Of a DNA stretch of 64,000 nt, positions 34,561 to 42,730 are shown in pieces. The position numbers were made by a program, and so were the translations under genes. The notes beneath the pieces are model-generated. The model was not told the DNA's origin, searched no databases, and saw only the letters and a program-made list of their open reading frames with translations. Location of the stretch: assembly GCA_964541755.1 (NCBI GenBank), contig CAZIRF010000008.1, forward strand, positions 19,808-83,807, written 5' to 3'. This DNA comes from CAZIRF01 sp964541755. GTDB lineage: Bacteria; Spirochaetota; Spirochaetia; Treponematales; Breznakiellaceae. Within the stretch, counting starts at the first letter, position 1; each line of letters opens with the position of its first letter.

Positions 34561-35412
34561 CTACAAATTGGTAAGGCTGCGGATGAAGCCCATGCTGCGC
34601 CGTACGAGCTGGTCGCCCTGGCCAAGGCGCGGCTTGGCGACGGCAACAGCAGCGCCGGAAAGTGATTCGGCTGCGGGGCGGGGGATCATGCGCAGGCCGC
34701 TCTCGCCGGCGATGCCGTCTGCGTGGAGTTCATCGGCGAAGAGGCGCGAGCCGGCACGCCACAGCCCGAGACTGTCTGTGTGGACGACAAGGCGGTCGAG
34801 CTCCAGGGGGACGCGCAGGCGGTTTGTGACGACGACGCGCCCGTGGATAAGGCTGTCGGCGCCAGGCAAGCTGTCGGCGCCAGGCAAGCTGTCGGCGCCA
34901 TGGTCGGCCTTGGATCCGGAGAGCGCAATATGGCCATCCATATCGATACAGAGCTCGCCCTGAACCGCGTCGCCGTTCCAGGTCTGCGGCACGACATAGG
35001 GATAAAAACTGAAGATCTCCAGGCCATCCTCCCGTACGAGCATGAAACCCGCCGGCACCTCCCAGTCGAGGGAACAGGAGGCCCCCGGAAGCAACATGAG
35101 AGGGGCCTCCAGTCGAAACGAGACGGGGAGCGACGGGAGGGCCGCTTGAAGGGCCACCCGACCCTGCCCCGGTACCACCCGAAGGAGGGGATCGCCCTCC
35201 AGCGGCGGTTCACGTTCACCCTCGTCGCAAGCGGCGAAGGAGGTCGCCGTTTCATGTGAACGGCACGCTGCCTCGAGGCCGGCCAGATCGGCCCGTTCCA
35301 CACGGGCCTCCCAGCGGGTGGCGGCGCCCGCGCTGCGACCGCATACGGCAATACCTGCGCCATCGAGATTCCAGAGATACCAGTGCCCGTCGACGGGCGA
35401 GAAGAAGTTCCA
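34561..35412 (-). CDS. Protein of unknown function paired with mscS
   Basis: About 283 residues from ATG 35412 (MWNFFSPVDGHWYLWNLDG); the frame is also open from a GTG at 35478. Neither start has a ribosome site, so the N-terminus is uncertain. No signal or membrane helix is convincing in the shorter form. The sequence is mostly beta-like, with WEVPAGFMLVREDGLEIFSFYPYVVP in the centre. DUF432-type proteins are known beside mechanosensitive channels and this could be one, but I cannot confirm it. Residues around 190-205 contain a GADSLP tandem repeat from an 18-bp DNA unit. Divergent from galK across an AT-rich gap. Confidence 0.5.
   Translation of the reverse strand, partial: WNFFSPVDGHWYLWNLDGAGIAVCGRSAGAATRWEARVERADLAGLEAACRSHETATSFAACDEGEREPPLEGDPLLRVVPGQGRVALQAALPSLPVSFRLEAPLMLLPGASCSLDWEVPAGFMLVREDGLEIFSFYPYVVPQTWNGDAVQGELCIDMDGHIALSGSKADHGADSLPGADSLPGADSLIHGRVVVTNRLRVPLELDRLVVHTDSLGLWRAGSRLFADELHADGIAGESGLRMIPRPAAESLSGAAVAVAKPRLGQGDQLVRRSMGFIRSLTNL
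34852..34900. repeat. 18-bp tandem repeat within the mscS-linked gene
   Basis: The plus-strand unit GCTGTCGGCGCCAGGCAA occurs at 34852, 34870 and, partly, 34888. It encodes GADSLP repeats on the minus strand. Confidence 0.9.
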
Positions 35413-35568
35413 CATCAGAATAACAATACTCAAAAAAATGCCCGGCGTCCAAGAAACTGATGACAGAGCCTGTTGCACGCAGATTCAAAACCCGGCATAG
35501 TGGTCACATTCCCTGCGGGTGCCGGGAGACGGTCCCCTGTTTCTACTGCCATATTTTGGAGAGAGCCA

Positions 35569-37017
35569 ATGCACGCAGACAGCCTTATTGCCCGCATATC
35601 AAGCCCCGAAGCAAATACCATTCTCGATCGCCTCTACGGCCCCGAGGGACGCGAGAGTCAACGAGCCCGCTGGCTTGACCTTGTCCGCGGCACCTTGGAG
35701 GCCTTCCCCGAACATGCGGAAAACCTGCGCATCTTCAGTGCTGCAGGCCGCACGGAGCTGGGGGGCAACCATACCGATCACAATCTGGGCAAGGTCCTCG
35801 CAGCCTCCATCCAGCTCGATGCCCTGGCCGTCGTCGGCCCCCGCGACGACACGACCGTGCGCCTTCGTTCACCCGGCTACCCCGATGTCGTCGTGGACAT
35901 CGAAGACAGCGCCATTCGCCCGCAGGAAAAGGGCACGACCGAAGCCCTCGTACGCGGGATCGCGGCCTGTTTCAAGGAAAAAGGGATTGCCATTCGCGGC
36001 TGGACGGCCAATGTGCACAATACCGTCCTCTCCGGTTCGGGCCTGTCCTCCTCCGCCGCCATCGAGGTTCTCGTGGGGGCCATTTTCAACGGGCTCTATA
36101 ATGGAGGGCGCTTCGATGCCGTCGAGATCGCAAAAATGGGACAGCGGGCCGAAAACGAGTGGTTCGGCAAGCCCTGCGGGCTGATGGACCAGGTAGCCTG
36201 CGCCCATGGCGGCGCGGTCGCCATCGACTTCAAAGACCCCGCCAAGCCCCTCGTCGAGGGCGTCTCCTTCGACCCGGCGCAGGATGGCCTCGCCCTCTGC
36301 GTCGTCGACACCGGGGGCAATCACGCAGACCTTACCGACGACTATGCAGCCATCCCCGGCGAGATGAAGGCCGTCGCCCGCGCCCTTGGGCAGGAAAATC
36401 TGCGGGGACTCGACGAAAAAGCGCTCATCGAAGCGGCCCCCCGCCTGCGCGAGACCTGCGGCGATCGCGCCCTCCTGCGGGCCCTCCACTTTCTGGGCGA
36501 AAACACCCGCGTCGACGCCATGCTCGCCGCCCTGAAGGCCGGGGACACCACAGGCTTCCTCGAGGCGGTCAGGGAATCGGGTCGCTCGTCCTGGTGCCTC
36601 TTGCAGAACGTCTTTACCCCTGCGCGCCCCGTTGAACAGGGGGTCTCCCTCGCCCTCGCCCTCACAGAGCAGTTCCTCGCAGCTGCAAACGCCGGGGGGC
36701 ACGCAGCGCCTGAGTCCGGTATCGCCGCGAATGGCCCCGCCATTCGCGCAACGGCAAACGCCGGGGGGCACGCAGTGCCTGAGTCCGGTATCGCCGCGAA
36801 CGGCGCTGCCGTTCGCGCAACGGCAAACGCCGGGGGGCGCAACGCGCCCCCCGGCGTTTGCCGCGTACACGGAGGCGGCTTCGCCGGCACCATACAGGCC
36901 TACATCCCCCTCGACAAAACCGATGCCTATCGGGCCTTCATGGCACCGGTCTTTGGCGAAAAGGCGGTTACAGTCTTGCGCATCCGATCCTTCGGCGCCG
37001 GCGAGATACAGATTTGA
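35569..37017 (+). CDS. galK: Galactokinase with an in-frame repeat insertion
   Basis: A 482-residue GHMP kinase phosphorylating galactose in the Leloir pathway. The start is ATG 35569 with GGAGAGAG upstream; the frame is open earlier without a site. GRTELGGNHTDHNLG (about 60-74) is the galactokinase signature, with Asn in place of the usual Glu before His-Thr-Asp. SGSGLSSSAAIEV (155-167) is the ATP loop, and GLMDQVACAHG has the catalytic Asp region. Motif III (VHGGGFAGT, about 434) is separated from the body by a 55-residue Ala/Gly insertion made of 69-bp repeats (residues 373-428). Ordinary galactokinases are 380-400 residues; the insert accounts for most of the excess. No other gal gene is adjacent. 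Confidence 0.85.
   Translation: MHADSLIARISSPEANTILDRLYGPEGRESQRARWLDLVRGTLEAFPEHAENLRIFSAAGRTELGGNHTDHNLGKVLAASIQLDALAVVGPRDDTTVRLRSPGYPDVVVDIEDSAIRPQEKGTTEALVRGIAACFKEKGIAIRGWTANVHNTVLSGSGLSSSAAIEVLVGAIFNGLYNGGRFDAVEIAKMGQRAENEWFGKPCGLMDQVACAHGGAVAIDFKDPAKPLVEGVSFDPAQDGLALCVVDTGGNHADLTDDYAAIPGEMKAVARALGQENLRGLDEKALIEAAPRLRETCGDRALLRALHFLGENTRVDAMLAALKAGDTTGFLEAVRESGRSSWCLLQNVFTPARPVEQGVSLALALTEQFLAAANAGGHAAPESGIAANGPAIRATANAGGHAVPESGIAANGAAVRATANAGGRNAPPGVCRVHGGGFAGTIQAYIPLDKTDAYRAFMAPVFGEKAVTVLRIRSFGAGEIQI
36685..36861 (+). repeat. 69-bp tandem repeat ending in a perfect 18-bp inverted repeat, inside galK
   Basis: Copies start at 36685, 36754 and 36823, each beginning GCAAACGCCGGGGGGC. 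The third is truncated. GCAAACGCCGGGGGGCGC (36823-36840) is followed after a 3-base loop by its exact reverse complement (36844-36861). Everything stays in frame. The unit encodes ANAGGHAxPESGIAANGxAx. Confidence 0.9.
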
Positions 37018-37079
37018 CGACGCCCCTCCGAATCCCGCCAAAATTTGCGGAGCCCCCTGTCATGCGGGGTAAAAATCGT

Positions 37080-37106
37080 TTACCATGGAAGGCAAGCTGC
37101 CGATAC
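37080..37106 (+). promoter_or_regulatory. Possible sigma-28 (flagellar) promoter for fliS
   Basis: GCCGATAC (37099-37106) matches 7 of 8 bases of the sigma-28 -10 box GCCGATAA. At the right distance (15 bp) upstream is TTAC (37080-37083), a poor match to TAAA. The gene following is flagellar, which raises the likelihood. Confidence 0.4.
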
Positions 37107-37162
37107 TGGTAGGGAAGGCGGCTTTTCCAAGATCAACAGGTCGCCAGCCGGGAGGGGTAGAC

Positions 37163-37603
37163 ATGGCATATTCCAACGCGCTGTCCGCATACAAAGAGAC
37201 CCGCATTCGTACTGCGGGCCAGGGCCAGCTCATCATCATGCTCTACGACGGGGCCATCAAACAGATGGACAAGGCCGTCGAGCTCATCAAGGCAGAGGGC
37301 GCCAAGATTCGCCCCGGCGCCATCGAACAGATCAACAAGGCCCTCGTAAAGGCCCAGGAAATAATTACGGAGCTGATGGCAAGCCTCGACTTCGAGGCCG
37401 GCGGGGAGATCGCCAACAACCTCTTCGCCCTGTACAGCTGGTTCAACCGAGAACTCCTGGAAGCCAACCTCTCCCGCGACAATGAACGCATCGCCAAGGT
37501 GCGGGAATTCATGGACAGCCTGCGCGCTGCATGGCAGGAAGTGGCAGCAAAAACCCGCGCGGAACCCGGCAAAGCCGGTTCCGGTGTCAACATAGCGGGG
37601 TAG
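37163..37603 (+). CDS. fliS: Flagellar export chaperone FliS
   Basis: 146 residues. The start ATG (MAYSNALSAYKETRIRT) is preceded by GGGAGGGG; the frame also opens earlier at 37085 without support. SAYKETRIRTAGQGQLIIMLYDGAIKQMDKAVELI is the FliS signature, forming the helical bundle that wraps the flagellin C-terminus to prevent premature polymerisation. A Gly/Ala-rich C-terminus is added. The next gene, 4 bp downstream, is FlgN-like, giving a chaperone pair typical of spirochaetes and other flagellates. No flagellin gene is in the window. Confidence 0.9.
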   Translation: MAYSNALSAYKETRIRTAGQGQLIIMLYDGAIKQMDKAVELIKAEGAKIRPGAIEQINKALVKAQEIITELMASLDFEAGGEIANNLFALYSWFNRELLEANLSRDNERIAKVREFMDSLRAAWQEVAAKTRAEPGKAGSGVNIAG

Positions 37604-37607
37604 ACTG

Positions 37608-38135
37608 ATGGCAGGCGCGGCCCAAAAGCGGAAAATAGGCGAAGAAGAGCTCAAACAGCGCGTCGCTGTCTTGAAGCGCTTCCGGGAACTCCTTTTGGAT
37701 CAACGGAAGCGCTTTGGCGAGTACCTCGACGTCCTCGACCGCCAAAAAGCCGTCATCGAGACCGGCGACAGCGACGCACTCGTGCAGCACGTCGAACTCG
37801 AAGAAAAACTCGTCGCCGACATCTTTGCCATCCAGAAGGTTGTCGAGCCCCTGGAACTCATGTACCGCGACATGCAGCTGGCGAGCCCGGCGGGAGTCCA
37901 TTCGCCCGCGTCGGGCCCCGACGGAGCCGATGCGGAGATTCCCTCTCTCAAAGACACCCTCGACGACCTCAAGGCAGAGGTGGTAAAAAGATCGGAACGC
38001 AACCGCGCCCTCCTTGGCGAACACATCGAACAACTGCGACAGGAAATCAAGACCCTGCGCAACAACCCCTTTGCGGTGCGAAAGTCGATCTATTCAGGCT
38101 CGAGCGCACCCTCACTCATCGACATCAAGGGATAA
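37608..38135 (+). CDS. flgN: FlgN-like flagellar chaperone
   Basis: 175 residues, almost entirely helical with heptad-like spacing. Residues 15-65 (LKQRVAVLKRFRELLLDQRKRFGEYLDVLDRQKAVIETGD) and 110-150 form a long coiled coil, the FlgN pattern. A Pro/Gly/Ala loop (about 95-110, ASPAGVHSPASGPDGAD) breaks it. The C-terminus NPFAVRKSIYSGSSAPSLIDIKG resembles the FlgN tail that holds hook-associated proteins FlgK and FlgL. Identification rests on architecture and on fliS next door, so it is moderately certain. Its stop overlaps the polA start by one base (TAATG). Confidence 0.7.
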   Translation: MAGAAQKRKIGEEELKQRVAVLKRFRELLLDQRKRFGEYLDVLDRQKAVIETGDSDALVQHVELEEKLVADIFAIQKVVEPLELMYRDMQLASPAGVHSPASGPDGADAEIPSLKDTLDDLKAEVVKRSERNRALLGEHIEQLRQEIKTLRNNPFAVRKSIYSGSSAPSLIDIKG

Positions 38136-41038
38136 TGAACAACACCAAAGCCCCCCTCTACCTCATAGACGCGTACGGACTCATCTATCGTTCGTACTTC
38201 GCCTTCATGTCCCGGCCCCTGCGAAACGCCCGGGGCGAGAACGTATCAGCCCTCTTCGGCTTCTTCCGCTTCCTCTCGAGCATACTCGAGAAGGGCGCCC
38301 CCAACGACGAAGGAGCCCCCCGCCGCATGGTCGTGGCCTTCGATTCGCGCGTACCCACCTTTCGCCACGAGCGCTACCCTGAATACAAGGCCAAGCGCCA
38401 GAAAACCCCCGAAGACCTCCACAGCCAGGTTCCCCTCGTTGAAGAGGCCCTCGCCGCCCTGGGCATCCCCCGCATACAGGTGGACCGCTTCGAGGCGGAC
38501 GACATCATCGCGACCCTCGCGACCCGCTGCCGGGAAGAGGGGCGCAGATGCTACATACTCTCGTCGGACAAGGACCTCTTGCAGCTCGTGGACGACAACA
38601 TCTTCCAGCTGCGGGCCAAAAAGGGCCCCGGCGACAAGGGCGGCCAGGAACTCGTGGGCCCCGAAGAGGTGCGCACAGAATGGGGCGTGAGCCCCGAACG
38701 CATACTGGACGTCCTCTCCCTTACCGGCGACGCGAGCGACAATGTACCCGGCGTCAAGGGCATAGGCAACAAGGGGGCAACCGGCCTTGTCGCCCGCTAC
38801 GGGAGCCTCGACGCCATCTACGAAAACCTGAGCGCGATTGGCGGGGCCCTGGGCACCAAACTCGCCGAGGGCCGCGAGAGCGCCCTCTTCTCGCGCGAGC
38901 TCATCAGCCTCGACTGCAAGGTGCCCCTCGAGAGCCTGGACATCGACCGCTATTCGATAGAAGAGATCAACCGCCCCGCCTGCGCGCACATCCTCCTGCG
39001 CGAGGGGCTCTTCCAGCTGGCAAAGTCCTTTGATCCCGCCGTTTCCGGGAGTGCGGACGGCAGCGGTGAAACGGCAGGGGGAGCAGCAGGACGGGCGCCA
39101 GAGGCTCGTGGAGCCGGCAGTGCCGGCGCTGCAGACAGCTTCGCTGGCTCTGCCGGCGGCAGCGGGCCCGCCGACAGCTTCGGCGGCGCCGACGGCCTCG
39201 TGCGCTACCGGGTCGACGAGTCACTCAAAGCGGAAGGGAGCTATCAGCCTATACAGGACTTGAAAGAGCTCCAAAAACTCCTGGCCAAGGCCCGCAAGGC
39301 CGCCTTCATGGCCCTGGACTTCGAGTGCGCCGGGCTTGACCCGCATACCGCCCCCATTTTGGGCTTCTCCTTCGCCTTCGAGACCGGCCGCGCCTGGTAC
39401 GTGCCCCTGTGCAGCCACGCGGCAGAGGGCGACGAACTCCTGGGCACAGAACCCTTCATCGAGCCGTCCAAGGCCCGGGACGCACTGGCCCCCCTTCTCG
39501 CAGACCTCGGCATGACCATCGCGGCCCACAACGCCCGCTTCGACTACGTCCTTACCCGCGCCTGGGGCCTGCCGCGATGGAAGGCCCGCTGCTTCGACAG
39601 CATGGTCGCCGCCTGGCTCCTTGACGCAGAACGCTCGTCCATCTCGCTGTCCTCCCTGGCTTCGGACATCCTCTCGCTCACGGGCCTCGAATACAAGGAA
39701 ATTGTCCCCAAGAACGGGAGCTTCGCCGACGTTCCCCTGTCCAAGGCCACCCGCTACGCGGGCGAGGACGCGGACTTCTGCCTGCGTCTCGCACGCGTCT
39801 TCCAAAACGCCCTCGAGGACTACCATCAAAAGAGCCTCTTCGAAGACACCGAGATGCCCCTCCTTCCCGTACTGGCCGAGATGGAGCTCGAAGGCATCCA
39901 CCTGGACGCCGCCAAGCTCGTCTCCTACAGCGCCGAGCTCGAGGGCCAGTTGGCCGCCATCGAAAAGGAAATCTACGAGCTCGTGGGCCATGAGTTCAAT
40001 ATCGCGAGCACCAAGCAGCTGCAGGAGGTCCTCTTCGTCGAACGTCGTCTCAAGCCGGGCAAAAAGACCAAGACCGGCTACTCGACCGACGTGGGCGTCC
40101 TCGAAGAGCTCGCCCGCGAAGACCCCGTCCCGGCCCGCATCCTGCGCCACCGCAGCCTCGCCAAGCTCAAGAGCACCTACGTCGACACACTCCCCCTCCT
40201 GTGCGACAGCGCAGGGCGGGTCCACCCCACCTTTGTCCAGACGGGCACAGCCACCGGGCGCCTCTCCTGCCGCGATCCCAACCTCCAGAACATACCCATA
40301 CGGGACGAGGAGGGCCGGCGCATCCGCAGCGCCTTTACCGCGAGCGCGGGCAAGGTCCTCGTTTCGGCCGACTACAGCCAGATCGAGCTCGTCGTCCTGG
40401 CCCACCTTTCCGGCGACAAGGCCCTCTGCGAGGCCTTCGCGAGCGGGATCGACGTCCACCGGCGCACCGCCGGCCTCATCTTTGACTGCGCGGACGACGA
40501 GGTAACGGCCGAGCAGCGCCGCATCGCCAAGACCATCAACTTCGGGGTCATGTACGGGATGAGCGCCTTCCGCCTGTCAAACGAGCTGGGCATCCCCCGC
40601 ACCCGGGCCCAGGAATTTATCGACCGCTACTTTGCCACCTACAGCGGGATTCGCGCCTATATGGAGCAGCTGGTCGCAGAGAGCTTCGAGCGCGGCTGGG
40701 CGACGACCCTCCTGGGGCGCCGCCGCCCCATTCCCGCCATCCGCTCCTCGAACAAGACCGAACGGGCGGCGGCAGAGCGCGTGGCCGTCAACACACCCAT
40801 CCAGGGGAGCGCGGCGGACATCGTCAAGCTGGCCATGCTCAAGTTGGACGCTGCCCGCCTGCCGAAGAGCGCCCGCATGCTCCTGCAGGTCCACGACGAA
40901 CTCATTTTCGAGGTTGAAGAGGGCGAGGCCGACGAGCTCGCCGCCATCGTCAAGCGGGAAATGGAGTCAGCCGTTACCCTCTCGGTCCCCCTGCGCGCCA
41001 GCGTCGAGATTGGCGCGAGCTGGGGCGACGTCCACTAG
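38135..41038 (+). CDS. polA: DNA polymerase I
   Basis: A 967-residue polymerase with all three activities. The 5'-3' exonuclease domain (1-295) has YLIDAYGLIYRSYFAF and DRFEADDIIATLATR. The proofreading 3'-5' exonuclease (about 385-550) keeps its acidic residues: DFECAGLD, HNARFDYVL and YAGEDADF. The polymerase domain (about 560-967) has ADYSQIELVVLAHLSGD (motif A, around 745), INFGVMYGMSAFRLSNELGI (motif B) and QVHDELIFEV (motif C). A Gly/Ala/Ser linker of about 60 residues (297-360, SADGSGETAGGAAGRAPEAR onward, then GPADSFGGADG) separates the 5' nuclease and proofreading domains and is longer than normal. It is co-transcribed with the flagellar chaperones and coaE. Confidence 0.97.
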   Translation: MNNTKAPLYLIDAYGLIYRSYFAFMSRPLRNARGENVSALFGFFRFLSSILEKGAPNDEGAPRRMVVAFDSRVPTFRHERYPEYKAKRQKTPEDLHSQVPLVEEALAALGIPRIQVDRFEADDIIATLATRCREEGRRCYILSSDKDLLQLVDDNIFQLRAKKGPGDKGGQELVGPEEVRTEWGVSPERILDVLSLTGDASDNVPGVKGIGNKGATGLVARYGSLDAIYENLSAIGGALGTKLAEGRESALFSRELISLDCKVPLESLDIDRYSIEEINRPACAHILLREGLFQLAKSFDPAVSGSADGSGETAGGAAGRAPEARGAGSAGAADSFAGSAGGSGPADSFGGADGLVRYRVDESLKAEGSYQPIQDLKELQKLLAKARKAAFMALDFECAGLDPHTAPILGFSFAFETGRAWYVPLCSHAAEGDELLGTEPFIEPSKARDALAPLLADLGMTIAAHNARFDYVLTRAWGLPRWKARCFDSMVAAWLLDAERSSISLSSLASDILSLTGLEYKEIVPKNGSFADVPLSKATRYAGEDADFCLRLARVFQNALEDYHQKSLFEDTEMPLLPVLAEMELEGIHLDAAKLVSYSAELEGQLAAIEKEIYELVGHEFNIASTKQLQEVLFVERRLKPGKKTKTGYSTDVGVLEELAREDPVPARILRHRSLAKLKSTYVDTLPLLCDSAGRVHPTFVQTGTATGRLSCRDPNLQNIPIRDEEGRRIRSAFTASAGKVLVSADYSQIELVVLAHLSGDKALCEAFASGIDVHRRTAGLIFDCADDEVTAEQRRIAKTINFGVMYGMSAFRLSNELGIPRTRAQEFIDRYFATYSGIRAYMEQLVAESFERGWATTLLGRRRPIPAIRSSNKTERAAAERVAVNTPIQGSAADIVKLAMLKLDAARLPKSARMLLQVHDELIFEVEEGEADELAAIVKREMESAVTLSVPLRASVEIGASWGDVH

Positions 41039-41040
41039 CC

Positions 41041-41682
41041 ATGCTTATCGGCCTTACCGGCCTCTCCTGCGCCGGCAAAAACTTTGTCGCCCGCCTCCTC
41101 GAAGAGCGGGGCCTCGCCGTTTTGGATGTCGATCGCTTGGGCCACCGCGCCACCGATCAAGCGCGGGAAGCAATTGCCGCACGCTTCGGGGGAGACCTGC
41201 TGATGCCGGACGGGACCGTCGACCGCCGCCTCCTAGGGCAGAGGGTAGCCGGAAATCCCGATGCCCTGCGCGAACTGGAAGACATCATCCACCCCATCGT
41301 CCACGGCATGACCCGCCAGTGGCTGGACGAATGCCCGGCCGAACAGCGCGTCATCAACGCAGCCCTCCTCCACCGCTGCGAGCCCTTTGAAGCTCTCGAC
41401 TGCATCATTTTGGTCAAAGCCCCCCTCTGGCTGCGCCTTTTGCGTGCAAAAAAACGCGACAAACTCCCCTTTCGCCGCATTTTTTCGCGATTTTGGGCCC
41501 AACGGCACTTCCATGCTCAATACTTCGCCGCAAAGGCCGATATTCATATCGTAAGAAACCGGGCGTGCTGTCGACTTTTCAAAGGCCTTCATAACAGGGC
41601 CTTGGCACGGCGTCTGGACTCTATCCTTTTACGGGAGGGGATGGTACAACGAGCATGGAACAGAAAACACTGCGATACGTAG
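41041..41682 (+). CDS. coaE: Dephospho-CoA kinase (divergent P-loop)
   Basis: 213 residues, starting 2 bp after polA. The start LIGLTGLSCAGKNFVARLLEERGLAVLDVDRLGHRATD fits CoaE: P-loop, then the D-x-D-x-x-x-H adenine/CoA region. The P-loop reads GLSCAGKN, so the Ser/Thr that normally follows Lys and binds magnesium is Asn. GNPDALRELEDIIHPIVHG is the CoaE CoA-binding block. The C-terminal part (KRDKLPFRRIFSRFWAQRHFHAQY) replaces the usual lid Rs with an RxxFSRF segment. Substrate and final CoA step assigned by family; activity would depend on whether Asn is tolerated. polA-coaE adjacency is common in bacteria. It overlaps the next gene by 28 bp. Confidence 0.75.
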   Translation: MLIGLTGLSCAGKNFVARLLEERGLAVLDVDRLGHRATDQAREAIAARFGGDLLMPDGTVDRRLLGQRVAGNPDALRELEDIIHPIVHGMTRQWLDECPAEQRVINAALLHRCEPFEALDCIILVKAPLWLRLLRAKKRDKLPFRRIFSRFWAQRHFHAQYFAAKADIHIVRNRACCRLFKGLHNRALARRLDSILLREGMVQRAWNRKHCDT

Positions 41683-42557
41683 TTATAACCGTCGGCACTG
41701 TCGGCGTCCTGATGATACTCACGGTCGTCTTGGGGCTCGTCTTCTTTGCCCCGCGCAATGGCGACCCCTGGCGCATTGCCGCAGGCGGCGCCAAAAAGAA
41801 CACCGTCCACGAATCGCGCAGTCCCGCAAGCAACGATGCCGGCGAATGGACCAGATTCGACAGCGACACCCGCGAGATTCTCCCTTTGCAAGAGGGAAAA
41901 GACGGCCAGACTGATAGCACCGCAGCCGCGGGCAGCAACAGTGCCACCGCCCCCGATGCAAACGGGAGCGCCCCCGTCGCAGAAGGCAGCACCGACCGCG
42001 CCTCGAATACCGCGACCAGTACCAGCGGCAATGTCATCTTCATTTACGGCGAACCCCCCAAAGACGCGTCGACCGCGGAGCTTGTCACCCTCGAGGATGG
42101 CAGCACCGTCATCGACCTTACCGGTGCCCCGCGCCCGGAGCGCCCCGCGATAAAGCCCGCGGCAGAGACAGTGGCGGCAGAACCACCCGCAGCGGCCAAA
42201 ACAGCCGATACCTCCGTGGTTACAAAACCGGCTGCAGCCAAGCCCGTCGCCGCAAAACCGGCTGCGGTAAAACCGGCAGCAAAGAGCGCGCCCGTCCCCA
42301 CCAAGCTCGTAGAACAATTCTTCATTCAGGCGGGGGCCTATTCAACCAAGGCGCGCGCCGACGCGATCAAGGCCCAACTGGCGGAAAAAAAGATCAAGGC
42401 CCTCGTCCAGATTCGCGAGGTGAATGGCAAGACCCTCTTCCGCGTAAGGGTGGGGCCCTACAACACCAAAAGCGAGGCCGAATACTGGCTCTCGCTCATC
42501 AAGACCTTCGAGGGCTTCGGCGAAAGCTACGTGAGCATGACCAAGGTACGCCGTTAA
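41655..42557 (+). CDS. SPOR-domain membrane protein
   Basis: 300 residues. An N-terminal membrane helix (LRYVVITVGTVGVLMILTVVLGLVFF) anchors it, with a short cytosolic tail. A long Ala/Pro/Lys-rich periplasmic linker follows, containing (KPAAAKPVAAKPAAVKPAA). The SPOR domain is at 225-295 (EQFFIQAGAYSTKARADAIKAQLAEKKIKALVQIREVNGKTLFRVRVGPYNTKSEAEYWL); SPOR domains bind denuded peptidoglycan at division sites. The start ATG lies inside coaE, so translation is coupled. A strong terminator follows. Confidence 0.9.
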   Translation: MEQKTLRYVVITVGTVGVLMILTVVLGLVFFAPRNGDPWRIAAGGAKKNTVHESRSPASNDAGEWTRFDSDTREILPLQEGKDGQTDSTAAAGSNSATAPDANGSAPVAEGSTDRASNTATSTSGNVIFIYGEPPKDASTAELVTLEDGSTVIDLTGAPRPERPAIKPAAETVAAEPPAAAKTADTSVVTKPAAAKPVAAKPAAVKPAAKSAPVPTKLVEQFFIQAGAYSTKARADAIKAQLAEKKIKALVQIREVNGKTLFRVRVGPYNTKSEAEYWLSLIKTFEGFGESYVSMTKVRR

Positions 42558-42600
42558 AGGCAACATACACGAAGCCAAAAACAGTCGCAACGTCGATATC

Positions 42601-42632
42601 AGCCTGCCCCTCCCGGGCAGGCTCATTTTTTT
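42601..42632 (+). terminator. Rho-independent terminator of the polA-coaE-SPOR operon
   Basis: AGCCTGCCC (42601-42609) pairs perfectly with GGGCAGGCT (42615-42623); seven T follow. Confidence 0.95.
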
Positions 42633-42656
42633 CTTCCCATAAAGCCCCCATGGTCC

Positions 42657-42686
42657 TTGACCCTCCTCCACGCAACTGGATACAAC
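42657..42686 (+). promoter_or_regulatory. Probable sigma-70 promoter of the nucleoside transport operon
   Basis: TTGACC (42657-42662) and TACAAC (42681-42686) with an 18-bp spacer, 45 bp upstream of the bmp start. The short leader has no room for a purine riboswitch, and none is visible. Confidence 0.55.
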
Positions 42687-42730
42687 TACTACAGGCGACA
42701 CTTCGCGCGCGCCATCCCAGGAGGAATACC

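Noticed and set aside
42633..42730. Purine riboswitch upstream of bmp
   Set aside because: The leader is about 45 bp after a likely promoter, too short for the three-helix aptamer, and no core motif is present.
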